Shown here piece after piece: positions 15,096 through 23,154 of a stretch of DNA of 52,761 bases. Each line of letters begins with the position of its first letter. Within the stretch, counting starts at the first letter, position 1. The stretch is from a virus: positions 1 through 52,761 of IMG/VR virus record IMGVR_UViG_3300014492_000001. The stretch is one strand, 5' to 3'. The notes below the pieces were generated by a model that saw only the letters and a list, made by a program, of their open reading frames with translations, did no database searches and was not told the DNA's origin. Both the position numbers and the translations under genes were made by a program.

Positions 15096-17129
15096 ATGAA
15101 ACTAATCTCCCTGATCTCAATCTTCGCCCTTCTGGCTTCGAACGCTTTCGCGGTCTCCAAGATCCAACAACAAGATATTACGACTCACGCGATTTGCTCG
15201 GCTGCAGGTGCGACCGACGCGAACTGTCTTCCTCTGGATTCTCAGGTTTATGTGGGAGCCTTAGGGATCAACCAAACTTTAAATTCCGCGATCACGGCTG
15301 GTCTCATCGGCGGATCGGGCGGCGGCGGTGTTCAGCTCCTCTCGAACGCTAGCTTTGAAAACGGAACCGCTGCGACGGGTTGGACTTTCACCACGATTAC
15401 GGGCTCTGCCAATACAACTTCCGTCTCGGCTGGAAAACAGTCTGAAGATCTGACTTATTCTTCTTCGACGGGGAGCATCGCTCAGAGCGTAACTCCGACT
15501 CCGATCAGTACCTTGAACATCCCCATGGAAGCGTCTTGTAAGGTCAAGACGACCGTTGGAGTGGCTGAAGTTTGTGCTTTGGTGAACGGCGTGAAGAGCG
15601 GATGTACTGCGGCTTCGGCCTCTGGTGCTTTCACTTATGTTCCTGTTAATTTTCAAGGTCCTACAGATGGAACCACCATCGGCGTGATGGTCGATGTGAC
15701 CAGCTCGACTTCTGGAATCGTAACGATCGATGATTGCTACGTGGGTCCAGCTCGAAATGGGGGAAGCGTTCAGCAGGCTCAGCTCGTAGGCGGGGTAACG
15801 ATCACGGGTTGCGCTTCAGGTTGGACTACGACCGGCACTTCTTATGCCGATTTTTCTACGGTTTCTGGTTGCACTTATACTCCTTTCGGTTCTGCCGTTG
15901 CTCCATCAACCAATCTTCCTGCCGTAAAGTTTCCTTCTCTCGGTGCCGGAAACTATGTCATCCAATATGAGGGGCAGTATCGTATCAACGGATCGTCTAC
16001 TGACACGGCTTATGTTCAGTTTTGGGACGGAACGAATACTGCGATTGAAAATTCGCAGGTTATTACAAATGCAAACTTCGTGGGTGTTCCTGGAATTAAC
16101 CAGTCGATTACCTACGCTTCCGCTCAAAGTAACGTAACTTTATCCCTTCGCGGAAAAGTTTCGACAGGCACGGTGACTGCCTCCATTTATGGGACCAACA
16201 CGTTCCCAGGCGTAATTAAGGTTTATTATTTTCCAACTCAATCTCAGCAAGCCTACAACCCTTCTCAGAACCCAGCGAGCTGGAGCGGAGTTCATCAGAA
16301 CTGCACAAACTGGGCGTTCACAAGCTCTACTTACGCTGATCCTGGAAACCCATCAAGCGGATCTTGCGCGTTAGTGCAAAGAACGAATAGAAATTTTGGA
16401 ACAGTAACTGGATACGTTGCTACCTCTGGCTCTACCGCCTTACCTGGGATTGTTTTTAATCCTCCAAGAACTGGAAGGTACTTAGTTACGGCGTCAACAG
16501 CCCTAGAGAGCGCAGCGGCATCTTCTTCCGGAGCTGTGTTAACGGACGGATCGGGTAATATTCTTTCCGGCTCCTCTAGAACGGGGGGGTCTGTCGGAGC
16601 TGTTTCTGCCTCGGTTTCTCTAATCGCATATTTGGATGTCACGACGACATCAAGTCCTTACACCGTAAAAATTCAAGTCGCGACTACGGGTGGAACCGGG
16701 TTCATATCCGATACTAATTTTACCAATCAGACTAACGTAGAGTGGGCCATTACTGAGCTAGATGCCCCCCAGTCGATGCCATTCCTTCAGGGAAACGTGA
16801 CTAGTAATACCCAGGGTTCAGAGCATATTGAGCGGGCTTCGATCGCTACTTCGTGCACCTCTACCCCTTGCACGATTACGAGTCAGTCCGGTTCTTGGTT
16901 GACATCTGTTAGTCGCGCATCAGCCGGAACTTACACGATGAACATTCTTTCTGGAGAGTTCTCTGCGACTCCAACATGCACGGTGGTCAATGGGGACGGG
17001 AACAACGTGGCTTATGGAGTGATCCAGGCGTCGGCTACATCTACGTCGGTTCCTTTCGATTCCTACGCCTCTTCTTCGAGCACGCTAACTGATTCTCGCT
17101 TTAATATTATCTGCATGGGAAGTCATTGA
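15096..17129 (+). CDS. Large secreted beta-rich fibre-like protein
   Basis: The 677-residue product opens with MKLISLISIFALLASNAFA, a Sec signal nearly identical at its start to the previous gene's. Residues about 80-220 (LLSNASFENGTAATGWTFTT to TIDDCYVGP) resemble a carbohydrate-binding-module fold often found in structural or surface proteins (SNxSFExG...GWTxT...VxIDD). The remainder has repeated C-containing beta segments (GWTTTGTSYADFS; AFTSSTYADPG) and at least a dozen cysteines, which suits an oxidising compartment. Function unknown; probably adhesin-like. Confidence 0.7.
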   Translation: MKLISLISIFALLASNAFAVSKIQQQDITTHAICSAAGATDANCLPLDSQVYVGALGINQTLNSAITAGLIGGSGGGGVQLLSNASFENGTAATGWTFTTITGSANTTSVSAGKQSEDLTYSSSTGSIAQSVTPTPISTLNIPMEASCKVKTTVGVAEVCALVNGVKSGCTAASASGAFTYVPVNFQGPTDGTTIGVMVDVTSSTSGIVTIDDCYVGPARNGGSVQQAQLVGGVTITGCASGWTTTGTSYADFSTVSGCTYTPFGSAVAPSTNLPAVKFPSLGAGNYVIQYEGQYRINGSSTDTAYVQFWDGTNTAIENSQVITNANFVGVPGINQSITYASAQSNVTLSLRGKVSTGTVTASIYGTNTFPGVIKVYYFPTQSQQAYNPSQNPASWSGVHQNCTNWAFTSSTYADPGNPSSGSCALVQRTNRNFGTVTGYVATSGSTALPGIVFNPPRTGRYLVTASTALESAAASSSGAVLTDGSGNILSGSSRTGGSVGAVSASVSLIAYLDVTTTSSPYTVKIQVATTGGTGFISDTNFTNQTNVEWAITELDAPQSMPFLQGNVTSNTQGSEHIERASIATSCTSTPCTITSQSGSWLTSVSRASAGTYTMNILSGEFSATPTCTVVNGDGNNVAYGVIQASATSTSVPFDSYASSSSTLTDSRFNIICMGSH

Positions 17130-17473
17130 TGAAACAGGTGAGACCGAGAACCATTGACGGATATAGAGAGAAGCTTAATCAGCTTTCTGTTTCTAGTAGC
17201 AATGGTTGCGTAGAGTTTTCTGGACAAAGAAACAAAAAAGGATATGGGAAAATTAAGTTCTTTCGCCGCGATGTCCGAGCACATCGTCTCGCATACGAGT
17301 TAAAGTTCGGCCCAATCCCCGAGGGTTTGTATGTCCTTCACCGGTGCGACAATCCGCCATGCATAAACGTAAATCATCTTTTTCTAGGAACCGCTAGGGC
17401 TAACGCCGTTGACCGAATGCTAAAGGGTCGCGGAAATAATCAATACACCGTGGTCCTCACTAAGGAGGTCTGA
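17129..17473 (+). CDS. HNH endonuclease (HNH_3 type), free-standing
   Basis: The 114-residue product has the paired motif of this family: GYGKIKFFRRDVRAHRLAYE followed by VLHRCDNPPCINVNHLFLGT, where LHxCDNPxCxNxxHL is the zinc/HNH core. It is paralogous to the genes at 22700 and 29215. The ATG at 17129 overlaps the fibre stop (TGATG); an in-frame TTG lies one codon upstream. It sits between tail and lysis genes without visibly breaking either. Its C-terminus lacks the second zinc ribbon of the other two. Confidence 0.8.
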   Translation: MKQVRPRTIDGYREKLNQLSVSSSNGCVEFSGQRNKKGYGKIKFFRRDVRAHRLAYELKFGPIPEGLYVLHRCDNPPCINVNHLFLGTARANAVDRMLKGRGNNQYTVVLTKEV

Positions 17474-17662
17474 GTGGTTAGAAAATCTCACGAGTTAACT
17501 GATCGAGAGCTTCTCATTCGGATCGACGAGAGGACCATCTCTCTTCCTAAGGACCGCGCTAGGATCGCCCGTCTTGAGGTCTTCGCGATTGTCGTCGTCG
17601 TCATAGCCTGCCTTACGATCCCTAAGCTCGCTGACTTAGTCGCAAAGTTCCTCTTCGCATGA
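17474..17662 (+). CDS. Holin-like small membrane protein (XhlA-like layout)
   Basis: The 62-residue protein has a charged N-terminal helix (ELTDRELLIRIDERTISLPKDRARIARLE) and one hydrophobic segment (about 34-50, LEVFAIVVVVIACLTIP) near the C-terminus. This layout resembles XhlA/holin-accessory proteins. It has a strong Shine-Dalgarno (AGGAGG) before GTG 17474 and overlaps the next gene by 4 bp. Position after the tail genes and before a candidate wall-active gene supports a lysis role, but no holin has been proven here. Confidence 0.5.
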   Translation: MVRKSHELTDRELLIRIDERTISLPKDRARIARLEVFAIVVVVIACLTIPKLADLVAKFLFA

Positions 17663-18039
17663 CCAGGTACCTAGAACGAATAAGGCAAGACGACTCCAGT
17701 CTCTACGGCCTCATGAAAGGCGACGGTTACGTGAAGCTTGGGGTTACCCTAGAGCGCCTCTTTTACGGGAAACCAAAGATCCCTGCCGGTACCTACGTCT
17801 GTAAGCGCCGGTTCTCTGGAAGATTTCAGTGCGATGTTTTCGAAGTGACTGGCGTCCCGTTTTGCACTTTTATCGAAATTCACCCCGCTAATTACGTCAC
17901 TCAACTCGAGGGCTGCGTAGGAATCGGTACGGCGTTCGGTCCCGATATGATCACTCAGAGCCGCCTTGCGTTCGACAAGTTCATGGCGGACCTTCAAGGA
18001 GTTGACGAATTCAACCTCATAGTCTCGGACCCATCTTAG
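17659..18039 (+). CDS. DUF5675-like protein, candidate cell-wall-active lysis protein
   Basis: The 126-residue product has the pattern of DUF5675 proteins: KIPAGTYVCKRRFS, VTGVPFCTFIEIHPANYVTQ and LEGCVGIGTAFG. The His followed by a glycine-cysteine (IHxANY...GCVGIG) recalls the HxnGC arrangement of L,D-transpeptidase-like folds. I know of no firm biochemical assignment. The holin-like gene just upstream and absence of another recognisable endolysin make it the leading candidate for the lysis enzyme. Confidence 0.55.
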   Translation: MTRYLERIRQDDSSLYGLMKGDGYVKLGVTLERLFYGKPKIPAGTYVCKRRFSGRFQCDVFEVTGVPFCTFIEIHPANYVTQLEGCVGIGTAFGPDMITQSRLAFDKFMADLQGVDEFNLIVSDPS

Positions 18040-18118
18040 GGTTCTTAAAGGCATTCTGGCACTGGATCTTGACGGCGTTGTGGCTTCCAGTAGAGTGGTG
18101 GCTGTACCGGAGATCTGC

Positions 18119-18127
18119 TGGTATAAT
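18119..18127 (+). promoter_or_regulatory. Extended -10 promoter element
   Basis: TGGTATAAT is a perfect extended -10 (TGn plus consensus TATAAT at 18122-18127). No good -35 lies 17 bp upstream, as is common for extended -10 promoters. It is placed about 40 bp before the ATG at 18168, which also has a strong ribosome binding site, so the small gene there may be transcribed separately and strongly. Confidence 0.45.
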
Positions 18128-18167
18128 TTTCTGGATAGTTAAAAAACTTTTAAAAAGGGGTTCTCAA

Positions 18168-18443
18168 ATGTCTGTAGATAAAGTGATTAAAGTTGGTTCT
18201 GCTGGTCAAATCGAAATCGTAGTGGCTGCTGGAGTAGCAACCGTGAAGGTCTCTCTCGCTGCTGCTGCCGGTGGTGGTGAGTTTGCTGGAGTTCTTAAGG
18301 GTTCTGCTTCTATCGAAGTAGACGTGAGTGAGAAGGAATTGGTTGACGCTTTGGCCGCTTTGGCTGAAAAAGCTGTTCCGGCTCTTGCTCCTGAAATCGC
18401 AGCGGCAGACGCGATGGTTGACGCCAACCTTGCAGCTCAGTAA
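18168..18443 (+). CDS. Small alanine/valine-rich protein, unknown
   Basis: The 91-residue product starts at ATG 18168 behind AAAAAGGGG. A longer frame from 18069 exists but lacks a good ribosome binding site and is crossed by the promoter element. The sequence has a beta-like start (KVIKVGSAGQIEIVVAAGVATVKVS) and an amphipathic alanine-rich helix at the end. No family was recognised. The strong -10 and ribosome binding site and a following hairpin suggest an independently and highly expressed protein. Confidence 0.6.
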   Translation: MSVDKVIKVGSAGQIEIVVAAGVATVKVSLAAAAGGGEFAGVLKGSASIEVDVSEKELVDALAALAEKAVPALAPEIAAADAMVDANLAAQ

Positions 18444-18449
18444 TTCTTA

Positions 18450-18477
18450 GGGCTCGTCTTCCCCAGAGGGCGAGCCC
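18450..18477 (+). terminator. Hairpin after the small Ala/Val-rich gene, weak terminator candidate
   Basis: GGGCTCG and CGAGCCC form a perfect 7-bp stem around a 14-base loop, directly after the stop codon. Only AATCTT follows, so the U-tract is poor; it may instead protect the transcript end or terminate inefficiently. Confidence 0.4.
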
Positions 18478-18483
18478 AATCTT

Positions 18484-18858
18484 ATGACGACCTCAGTATC
18501 TCCTACACTCACCCAAGCCGAACAAATCGCCTACGACCTATTCTGGAAGCCCATGATTGATGCCGGGAAGGCCGCTCTATTCGTAGCGGTGCCAGAGCTC
18601 AACGCTCCTATCCTTGGGACTATTGATAACGCGATTATTGACGTCATCTCTAACGTGGTGTTTAACCAACTAAGACTCTTCATTGATGTAACGGAAATTA
18701 AGTTTGTAAGCGCGGCTCATATGAAGGCTTATACGACTGAAAACTTAAAGCTCGCGCTGATCGCGAAACAGGATGGGGTAAACTCGAATGCCTACCAGAC
18801 CGAAAAAGCAGTTTCTCTTCAGACTCTCTCTGTGTTTCTCCGCATGCCTGGCTCTTAA
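18484..18858 (+). CDS. Hypothetical protein in the lysis region
   Basis: The 124-residue protein has a moderately hydrophobic centre (AGKAALFVAVPELNAPILGTIDNAIIDVISNVVF) but no clear transmembrane helix at the N-terminus. It overlaps the following lipoprotein gene by 71 bp in another frame. That overlap recalls Rz/Rz1 pairs, but the expected N-terminal anchor and coiled coil of an inner spanin are missing, so the function is open. Confidence 0.55.
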   Translation: MTTSVSPTLTQAEQIAYDLFWKPMIDAGKAALFVAVPELNAPILGTIDNAIIDVISNVVFNQLRLFIDVTEIKFVSAAHMKAYTTENLKLALIAKQDGVNSNAYQTEKAVSLQTLSVFLRMPGS

Positions 18859-19150
18859 TGCCTGCGTGACGGTTCATAACTTCTTCGGGTGCAAGCAAAC
18901 TCCTGACGGAAGCGGCCAGTGCGCGGAAACTAATACGGGTTTCGCTAAGAATATTACTCAGGACGAGTACGTGAATCTCCTCGTCGGTAACACGGCTTTA
19001 GGGGATGGCCCTGCGATTTGCTTCCCGCCGTCTCAAGTGAATGAGATGCAGAAGGAATTAGCACTAGCCTGTCGTGAGCTGGGGAATAAATGTAACTACG
19101 ATCATACGCCCGTACTGATAAGTTTTATTTTCCAAGGAGTTCAAAAATGA
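18788..19150 (+). CDS. Predicted outer-membrane lipoprotein of the lysis region
   Basis: The 120-residue product has a basic start (MPTRPKKQFLFR), a hydrophobic stretch (LSLCFSACLA) and a lipobox LNAC at about residues 23-26. The mature part has five or six further cysteines (FGCKQ, GQCAE, ICFPP, LACRELGNKC). A phage lipoprotein beside holin-like and wall-active genes could be an outer spanin or a superinfection-blocking protein. It begins within the preceding gene and overlaps the following gene by 4 bp. Confidence 0.55.
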   Translation: MPTRPKKQFLFRLSLCFSACLALNACVTVHNFFGCKQTPDGSGQCAETNTGFAKNITQDEYVNLLVGNTALGDGPAICFPPSQVNEMQKELALACRELGNKCNYDHTPVLISFIFQGVQK

Positions 19151-19986
19151 ACGGTGAAGTGACTTTTCAAGAGATATCGACCTTAGGTACCCCGCGATTA
19201 CAGCAGACGGGGATTCAGCAGTGGGACGAAGAAGGCGTTCTTCATCTAAAGGACTTCATCCCTCACGATTTGATCGAGGCGTATGTTCAGGAAAGAACCA
19301 ATTTAATTGGCAGTACAGACAAGTGGCGTCCGGGTTGGAACGATGCAGTTCCGTATCTTCGTGTTCAGTCCATGAAGGAACTGGCTTGTTTTCGTCCGCT
19401 GACTGAAGCCATTCGTCCGCTAATTGGTGGCCACGAACCGGGTCTCCATTTGTGCTTAACAGGCTTTCAGTCCACGGAGAGGGCTTGGCATCAGGACAGG
19501 TATCTAAATCCTGAGTATGTGGGGGAGAGATATATCGCTGCCTGGATAGCTCTAGAAGATGTGCACGAAGATGCCGGCCCCTTCGAATACGTTCCTGGTT
19601 CGCATCGCTGGCCCGTAATCGAGCGGTCCAAAGTCTGGAGTCGGATGCGGCAGGTGGGACAAAATCCAGATCTACCGACCTGGCCAAGTGATTCGCAATC
19701 ATGGGTGGGAACCGCATGCGAAAATGAGATTCAAGAGCGTGGAATAAAAACTGCTCGATTTCTTGGTAAGAAGGGAGATGTGTTGCTGTGGCATGCTTCT
19801 CTAGTTCATCGTGGATCGAAACCGAAAAATCCGGAACTTGAACGTCGAAGCCTAATCTCACATTACAGCAGCATTCACGCCCGTCCCGACATGCAGAGCA
19901 TGCGCAGGATGGAGAACGGTTCATTTTATTTCTTCTTTCCCGAAGGACTTAAAGAGCCCTCGAAGTCTACTCATAAACCCGCATAG
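19147..19986 (+). CDS. Fe(II)/2-oxoglutarate dioxygenase, PhyH family
   Basis: The 279-residue protein has the phytanoyl-CoA dioxygenase layout: AWHQDRYLNPEY gives the HxD iron ligands (H115, D117), AGPFEYVPGSHRWP is the family hallmark, and LLWHASLVHRGS with RRSLISHY gives the distal histidine (H221) and the 2-oxoglutarate arginine (R234/235). All catalytic positions are present. The substrate is unknown; neighbours are sugar enzymes on the opposite strand, and PhyH members modify small molecules and glycans. The gene converges on the epimerase gene with a 16-bp tail overlap. Confidence 0.85.
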   Translation: MNGEVTFQEISTLGTPRLQQTGIQQWDEEGVLHLKDFIPHDLIEAYVQERTNLIGSTDKWRPGWNDAVPYLRVQSMKELACFRPLTEAIRPLIGGHEPGLHLCLTGFQSTERAWHQDRYLNPEYVGERYIAAWIALEDVHEDAGPFEYVPGSHRWPVIERSKVWSRMRQVGQNPDLPTWPSDSQSWVGTACENEIQERGIKTARFLGKKGDVLLWHASLVHRGSKPKNPELERRSLISHYSSIHARPDMQSMRRMENGSFYFFFPEGLKEPSKSTHKPA

Positions 19987-20876
19987 TGCCTCACTGTTCT
20001 TCCTAGGAGTTCGCAGAAGTCTTGCGGCGTTCCCCCTATTGAACTGAGTCGGCTGCAATCAAGTAGGTACGCCTTTTCGTGTCCAGGTCTGTCTGCCTGT
20101 CCTGGTTTTATTTTTGCCTTTACGTTGAGGATCTGAGCTATCAGACAAACCAATTCCTCGTTCGGCAGCTTCTCCCCGGCGGCGTGTATCTTAAATCTGG
20201 GTGTTGCCATTGGGATTCCTGCGACCATGAGCATTATTTTAGAGAGGCTTTCTGCGTGAATCCACTTCCGATAGCAATCGTGAACTTCGATCTCTTCCCC
20301 CTTGAGTAGCTTCTTCACGGTAGAGGGGATGAACTTATTCTCAGGCTGGTACTCACCGAAAATGTTCTGGGTGTTCATGATCGTGATCGGAAGCTTGTAG
20401 CTTTTGGCATAGGAGGTTGCGATGGCCTCCTGGGCGCACTTTGAAGCTGCGTAAGGGTTGGTCGGCATAAAGCGGTCGCCCTCGTACCACTCCGAAAAAT
20501 CGTTATGACTGGTGTTCGGCCCGTAAACTTCCGCAGTCGAAACGTGAATGAATCGCTGTAGGTCTGGGAGGTCTCGCGCGAAGTCCAGCATCGTAATGAC
20601 CATCTCCACGTTGTCCCTGATGAAGGATCTCGGGTCTTCTAGGCTTGCCGATACGTCTGCCCTGGATGCGCAGTTGAAGATGATGTCCGGCTTTACCCAG
20701 TTCATCCGTAATTGCATTCTCAGGTCCCTTTCTGTCTGAAGGAACCTCTCGGAGCTGATCCTCTTGTTCTCGAAGTAGTCCAGACCGAAGACCTGCCAGT
20801 CCGTTTTATCGAGGATGAACTGAACGAGGTGATGCCCCAGAAGTCCTGCTGAGCCGGTTACGATTACGCGTTTCAC
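19971..20876 (-). CDS. NAD(P)-dependent sugar epimerase/dehydratase (extended SDR)
   Basis: The 301-residue protein has the nucleotide-binding TGSAGLLGHH at the N-terminus, VSTAEVYG, and the catalytic YAASK (YxxxK), as in dTDP-glucose dehydratase/UDP-glucose epimerase relatives. The C-terminal sugar-binding part is present (WIHAESL, DRPGHEKAYLLD). It is the last gene of a minus-strand cluster with a glycosyltransferase and overlaps it by 4 bp. The exact sugar is undetermined. Confidence 0.85.
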   Translation of the reverse strand: MKRVIVTGSAGLLGHHLVQFILDKTDWQVFGLDYFENKRISSERFLQTERDLRMQLRMNWVKPDIIFNCASRADVSASLEDPRSFIRDNVEMVITMLDFARDLPDLQRFIHVSTAEVYGPNTSHNDFSEWYEGDRFMPTNPYAASKCAQEAIATSYAKSYKLPITIMNTQNIFGEYQPENKFIPSTVKKLLKGEEIEVHDCYRKWIHAESLSKIMLMVAGIPMATPRFKIHAAGEKLPNEELVCLIAQILNVKAKIKPGQADRPGHEKAYLLDCSRLSSIGGTPQDFCELLGRTVRHYAGL

Positions 20877-21610
20877 GTTACGCCTTTCTCTTTCAGATAA
20901 GCTTCGAAGTCGCCCTTGAACCCGTTAAAGTCCGCGTGAGCTTTCTTCCATTCGTTGTAGAGAGGGTCAGCTTGGAACCAGAGGGAGTTGTCCTCCCAGT
21001 AGTCCCGAAGGATTGCCCACTTCTTTCCTCGCTCAACGATCTTCGGCCACATCCAAGCTTCGATACCGCCGTAAAACTCAAACGGTTCAGTGAGTCCGCC
21101 GACCTCTCGGATAAAACCTACCTTCCAAGCGATGATCGACATGACGACGGCCTTGTGCGTGTAGCGAAGGACGAGCCCGGATTCTAGGAAACGGTCGTGA
21201 TGCCCACGCTCAATGAGTTCACGGTCGATACACTCGTTGTTCAGGCCGACCACCACCAGATCAGGATCACTCTCGAAAGCTTCTCGGATCTTCGGGAGCC
21301 AGCCGGTGTGTTTTACCATCGCGTCCGGGTCGTAGTTGATCAGGATGTCTTCATCTGGGAGCGTCTTTGCAACGAGATTGATCCCCTCGTGGTAGCCAAC
21401 ATTTTTTCTAGCGTCGAGGTAAAGTATTTTGTAATTGCTCGCTGTCATCTCGGTGTGAGCCATGTGAGATTTGACCGAAGGCAATGGGTAGTGTTGATCT
21501 AATAAGACGTGCGTCTCTGGGTCTTCTCCGCAGGTAACGTAAAAAGAATTTAGAGCCTCGTCGATCAATTCGCTCTTGTTGTAACTCATCGTCATAGCGT
21601 GAATTTTCAT
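20873..21610 (-). CDS. GT-A fold glycosyltransferase (family 2-like)
   Basis: The 245-residue protein has a GT-A pattern: MKIHAMTMSYNKSELIDEALNS at the N-terminus, YLDARKNVGYHEGINLVAK, and the metal/nucleotide-sugar motif NYDPDAMV (DxD). Late residues (FEFYGGIEAWMWPKIVERG) resemble the acceptor-side ED motif. The start overlaps the previous small gene by 4 bp. It could glycosylate host surface polysaccharide or a virion protein. Confidence 0.8.
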   Translation of the reverse strand: MKIHAMTMSYNKSELIDEALNSFYVTCGEDPETHVLLDQHYPLPSVKSHMAHTEMTASNYKILYLDARKNVGYHEGINLVAKTLPDEDILINYDPDAMVKHTGWLPKIREAFESDPDLVVVGLNNECIDRELIERGHHDRFLESGLVLRYTHKAVVMSIIAWKVGFIREVGGLTEPFEFYGGIEAWMWPKIVERGKKWAILRDYWEDNSLWFQADPLYNEWKKAHADFNGFKGDFEAYLKEKGVT

Positions 21611-21777
21611 TTCCCCTCGGCTTTCTTCATGGCTTCTCTGAGTCTTTGATAATCCTCAAAAACAGGATGTGGTGTTCCGTTTAGACAAGCGGTATCGGCT
21701 TTTCTTAGAAAGTTTTTAATGGCCTCGTACATGTCTGGGACAGCCGCTTCCTTTTTTTCTTTATTCACAGTTTCCAT
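21607..21777 (-). CDS. Small hypothetical protein
   Basis: From ATG at 21777 the product has 56 residues (METVNKEKKEAAVPDMYEAI...REAMKKAEGK). A TTG start at 21795 would add six residues. It contains DMYEAIKNFLRKADTAC and HPVFEDYQRLREAMKKAEGK, resembling small helical proteins frequent in phage accessory regions, of unknown role. It overlaps the glycosyltransferase start by 4 bp and the end of the preceding small gene, so it is part of that minus-strand operon. Confidence 0.55.
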   Translation of the reverse strand: METVNKEKKEAAVPDMYEAIKNFLRKADTACLNGTPHPVFEDYQRLREAMKKAEGK

Positions 21778-21973
21778 AACACAACCATTCCGCAATGAAC
21801 TTGCCTTCGTGCTCGTAGGTTTTAAATCGATAAAAAGAATAGCCCATGACGGGGTATCCGAGTCGCTCTTGTTCGCGCTTCGCGTCTTCTTCGGAGATCG
21901 GGCGATCTGACTCCGCTTGGAACTTTTGATTTGAGAGTTTGTGGGATGGCTGAAAAAGGATTTTCGTTTTCAT
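21761..21973 (-). CDS. Small hypothetical protein, first gene of the minus-strand operon
   Basis: The 70-residue protein (MKTKILFQPSHKLSNQKFQ...WLCYGNCE) has an aromatic-rich C-terminus. A GGGAG ribosome binding site lies correctly before its ATG at 21973. It leads the small-protein/glycosyltransferase/epimerase operon. No family recognised. Confidence 0.55.
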   Translation of the reverse strand: MKTKILFQPSHKLSNQKFQAESDRPISEEDAKREQERLGYPVMGYSFYRFKTYEHEGKFIAEWLCYGNCE

Positions 21974-22085
21974 ATTGCTCCCTTCTTGAAGCGTCTAAGT
22001 ATGGGAATACTATACTACATTTATAGAGTAATTTAAAGCGTAAACGCCCGTTGACCTAGGTCCGCTCCTCAGAGACTATCGGCAC
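21974..22085. promoter_or_regulatory. Divergent intergenic region, probable promoters
   Basis: These 112 bp separate the minus-strand sugar operon from the plus-strand methyltransferase. The central part is A/T-rich with ACTATACTAC and TTTATAGAGT, which form an imperfect inverted repeat (about 22009-22031) and offer -10-like sequences on both strands (TATAGT, TATAAA on minus). No clear -35/-10 pair could be fixed by eye. Confidence 0.35.
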
Positions 22086-22727
22086 ATGATTCGTGAGCAG
22101 CTTGCGGGAAAGCATATAAGGGGTTCTGGCTGCGAAATAGGCGGTTTGCACGTTCCCACCAAGGTTTTACCTGGGGCCAAAGTGACCTACGTTGACAGAC
22201 TCCCCCCTGGAGAGGCCCACCCAGACGTACAAACCAGGGTTCACGATCTCGTAGTGGACGACGCTGAATTTCTAACCCACTTTCATAACGACACTCTCGA
22301 CTTCGTAATTGCTAACCACGTACTGGAGCACTGCCACGATCCGATTGGAACGTTGAAGAATTGGTGCCGAGTCCTTAAGCCAGGAGGGATTGTTTACTGC
22401 GCTCTCCCTGATAAAGAACAGACCTTTGATAAGCCGAGGGCCACCACTACTTTGCTCCACCTGATTGACGACCATGAAAACGGTTCTGGGCGAGGAGACA
22501 TAATTCATCTTTCAGAATGGCACTATCATATTGATGGTTTGCGTGGCCAAGCCCTTGAGGACCGGGTGAAATTCGGTTTGGATTCGAGGTCAAATATTCA
22601 CTTTCATTTATGGGACGAAGAGGGCATGCAATTGCTGTTTAATTACGTGGGTAAAGAGCTTGAGATTTTAGAAAAAAAACGTAACGGAGCAGAAATAATA
22701 TGGGTTCTAAGAAAAATTCCCGCTTAA
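22086..22727 (+). CDS. Class I SAM-dependent methyltransferase
   Basis: The 213-residue protein has a Rossmann-type methyltransferase core: GSGCEIGGLHVPTKVLPG (motif I, acidic EIG), FVIANHVLEHCHDPIGTLKNW (motif IV region with the NHVLEH signature) and VLKPGGIVYCALPD. This type methylates small molecules, sugars or lipids, not DNA. Neighbouring sugar enzymes suggest a glycan substrate. The gene's last 28 bp overlap an HNH gene. Confidence 0.8.
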   Translation: MIREQLAGKHIRGSGCEIGGLHVPTKVLPGAKVTYVDRLPPGEAHPDVQTRVHDLVVDDAEFLTHFHNDTLDFVIANHVLEHCHDPIGTLKNWCRVLKPGGIVYCALPDKEQTFDKPRATTTLLHLIDDHENGSGRGDIIHLSEWHYHIDGLRGQALEDRVKFGLDSRSNIHFHLWDEEGMQLLFNYVGKELEILEKKRNGAEIIWVLRKIPA

Positions 22728-23152
22728 AGTGGCCAACTAATTATCGGATCTCTTCTTCTGGTTGTTGGATCTATCTTGGTTGCAAAAAAGAAAACGGCAA
22801 AGGATACGGGGTGATAAGCACCGGGGAGCATGCCCATCGAGCGTTTTACGCTCTCCATAAGGGCGAAATTCCAAAGACCCTTTGGGTTCTCCATCGCTGC
22901 GACAACCCTCCGTGCGTTAATCCGGACCATCTGTTCTTGGGAACCCATAAGGATAACATGCGCGACATGGCTGAAAAAAACCGAGCCTGGAATCCAAAAG
23001 CCAAAGCTCTTAAAAGCCAGACCTCTTGTAAAAACGGACATCCTTTTGACGAAAAGAACACCTACTACAGAAAAGACAGGCCTGAAAAAATGGGCAGGAT
23101 TTGCAAAGCTTGCCGAGGCATTAGGCTCAAAGTTTACGCAGAAAAGAGGTGA
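22700..23152 (+). CDS. HNH endonuclease (HNH_3 type) with C-terminal zinc ribbon
   Basis: The 150-residue protein has GCWIYLGCKKENGKGYGVI, the HNH core VLHRCDNPPCVNPDHLFLGT, and a second Cys module (CKNGHPFDEKNTYYRK...ICKACRG) shared with the gene at 29215. It starts inside the end of the methyltransferase gene and overlaps the next gene's alternative start by 4 bp. It is probably a free-standing homing endonuclease. Confidence 0.85.
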   Translation: MGSKKNSRLKWPTNYRISSSGCWIYLGCKKENGKGYGVISTGEHAHRAFYALHKGEIPKTLWVLHRCDNPPCVNPDHLFLGTHKDNMRDMAEKNRAWNPKAKALKSQTSCKNGHPFDEKNTYYRKDRPEKMGRICKACRGIRLKVYAEKR

Positions 23153-23154
23153 CT

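Noticed and set aside
11955-17129. Diversity-generating retroelement acting on fibre genes
   Set aside because: No reverse transcriptase gene and no template/variable repeat pair with A-biased differences was found.
18069-18167. N-terminal extension of the small Ala/Val-rich gene (MTALWLPVEWWLYRR...)
   Set aside because: There is no ribosome binding site at 18069, and a perfect extended -10 lies inside it. The ATG at 18168 has a strong site.
22051-22085. TTGACC/GACTAT promoter before the methyltransferase
   Set aside because: The -10 is poor and would lie within a few bases of the ATG, forcing a leaderless mRNA.
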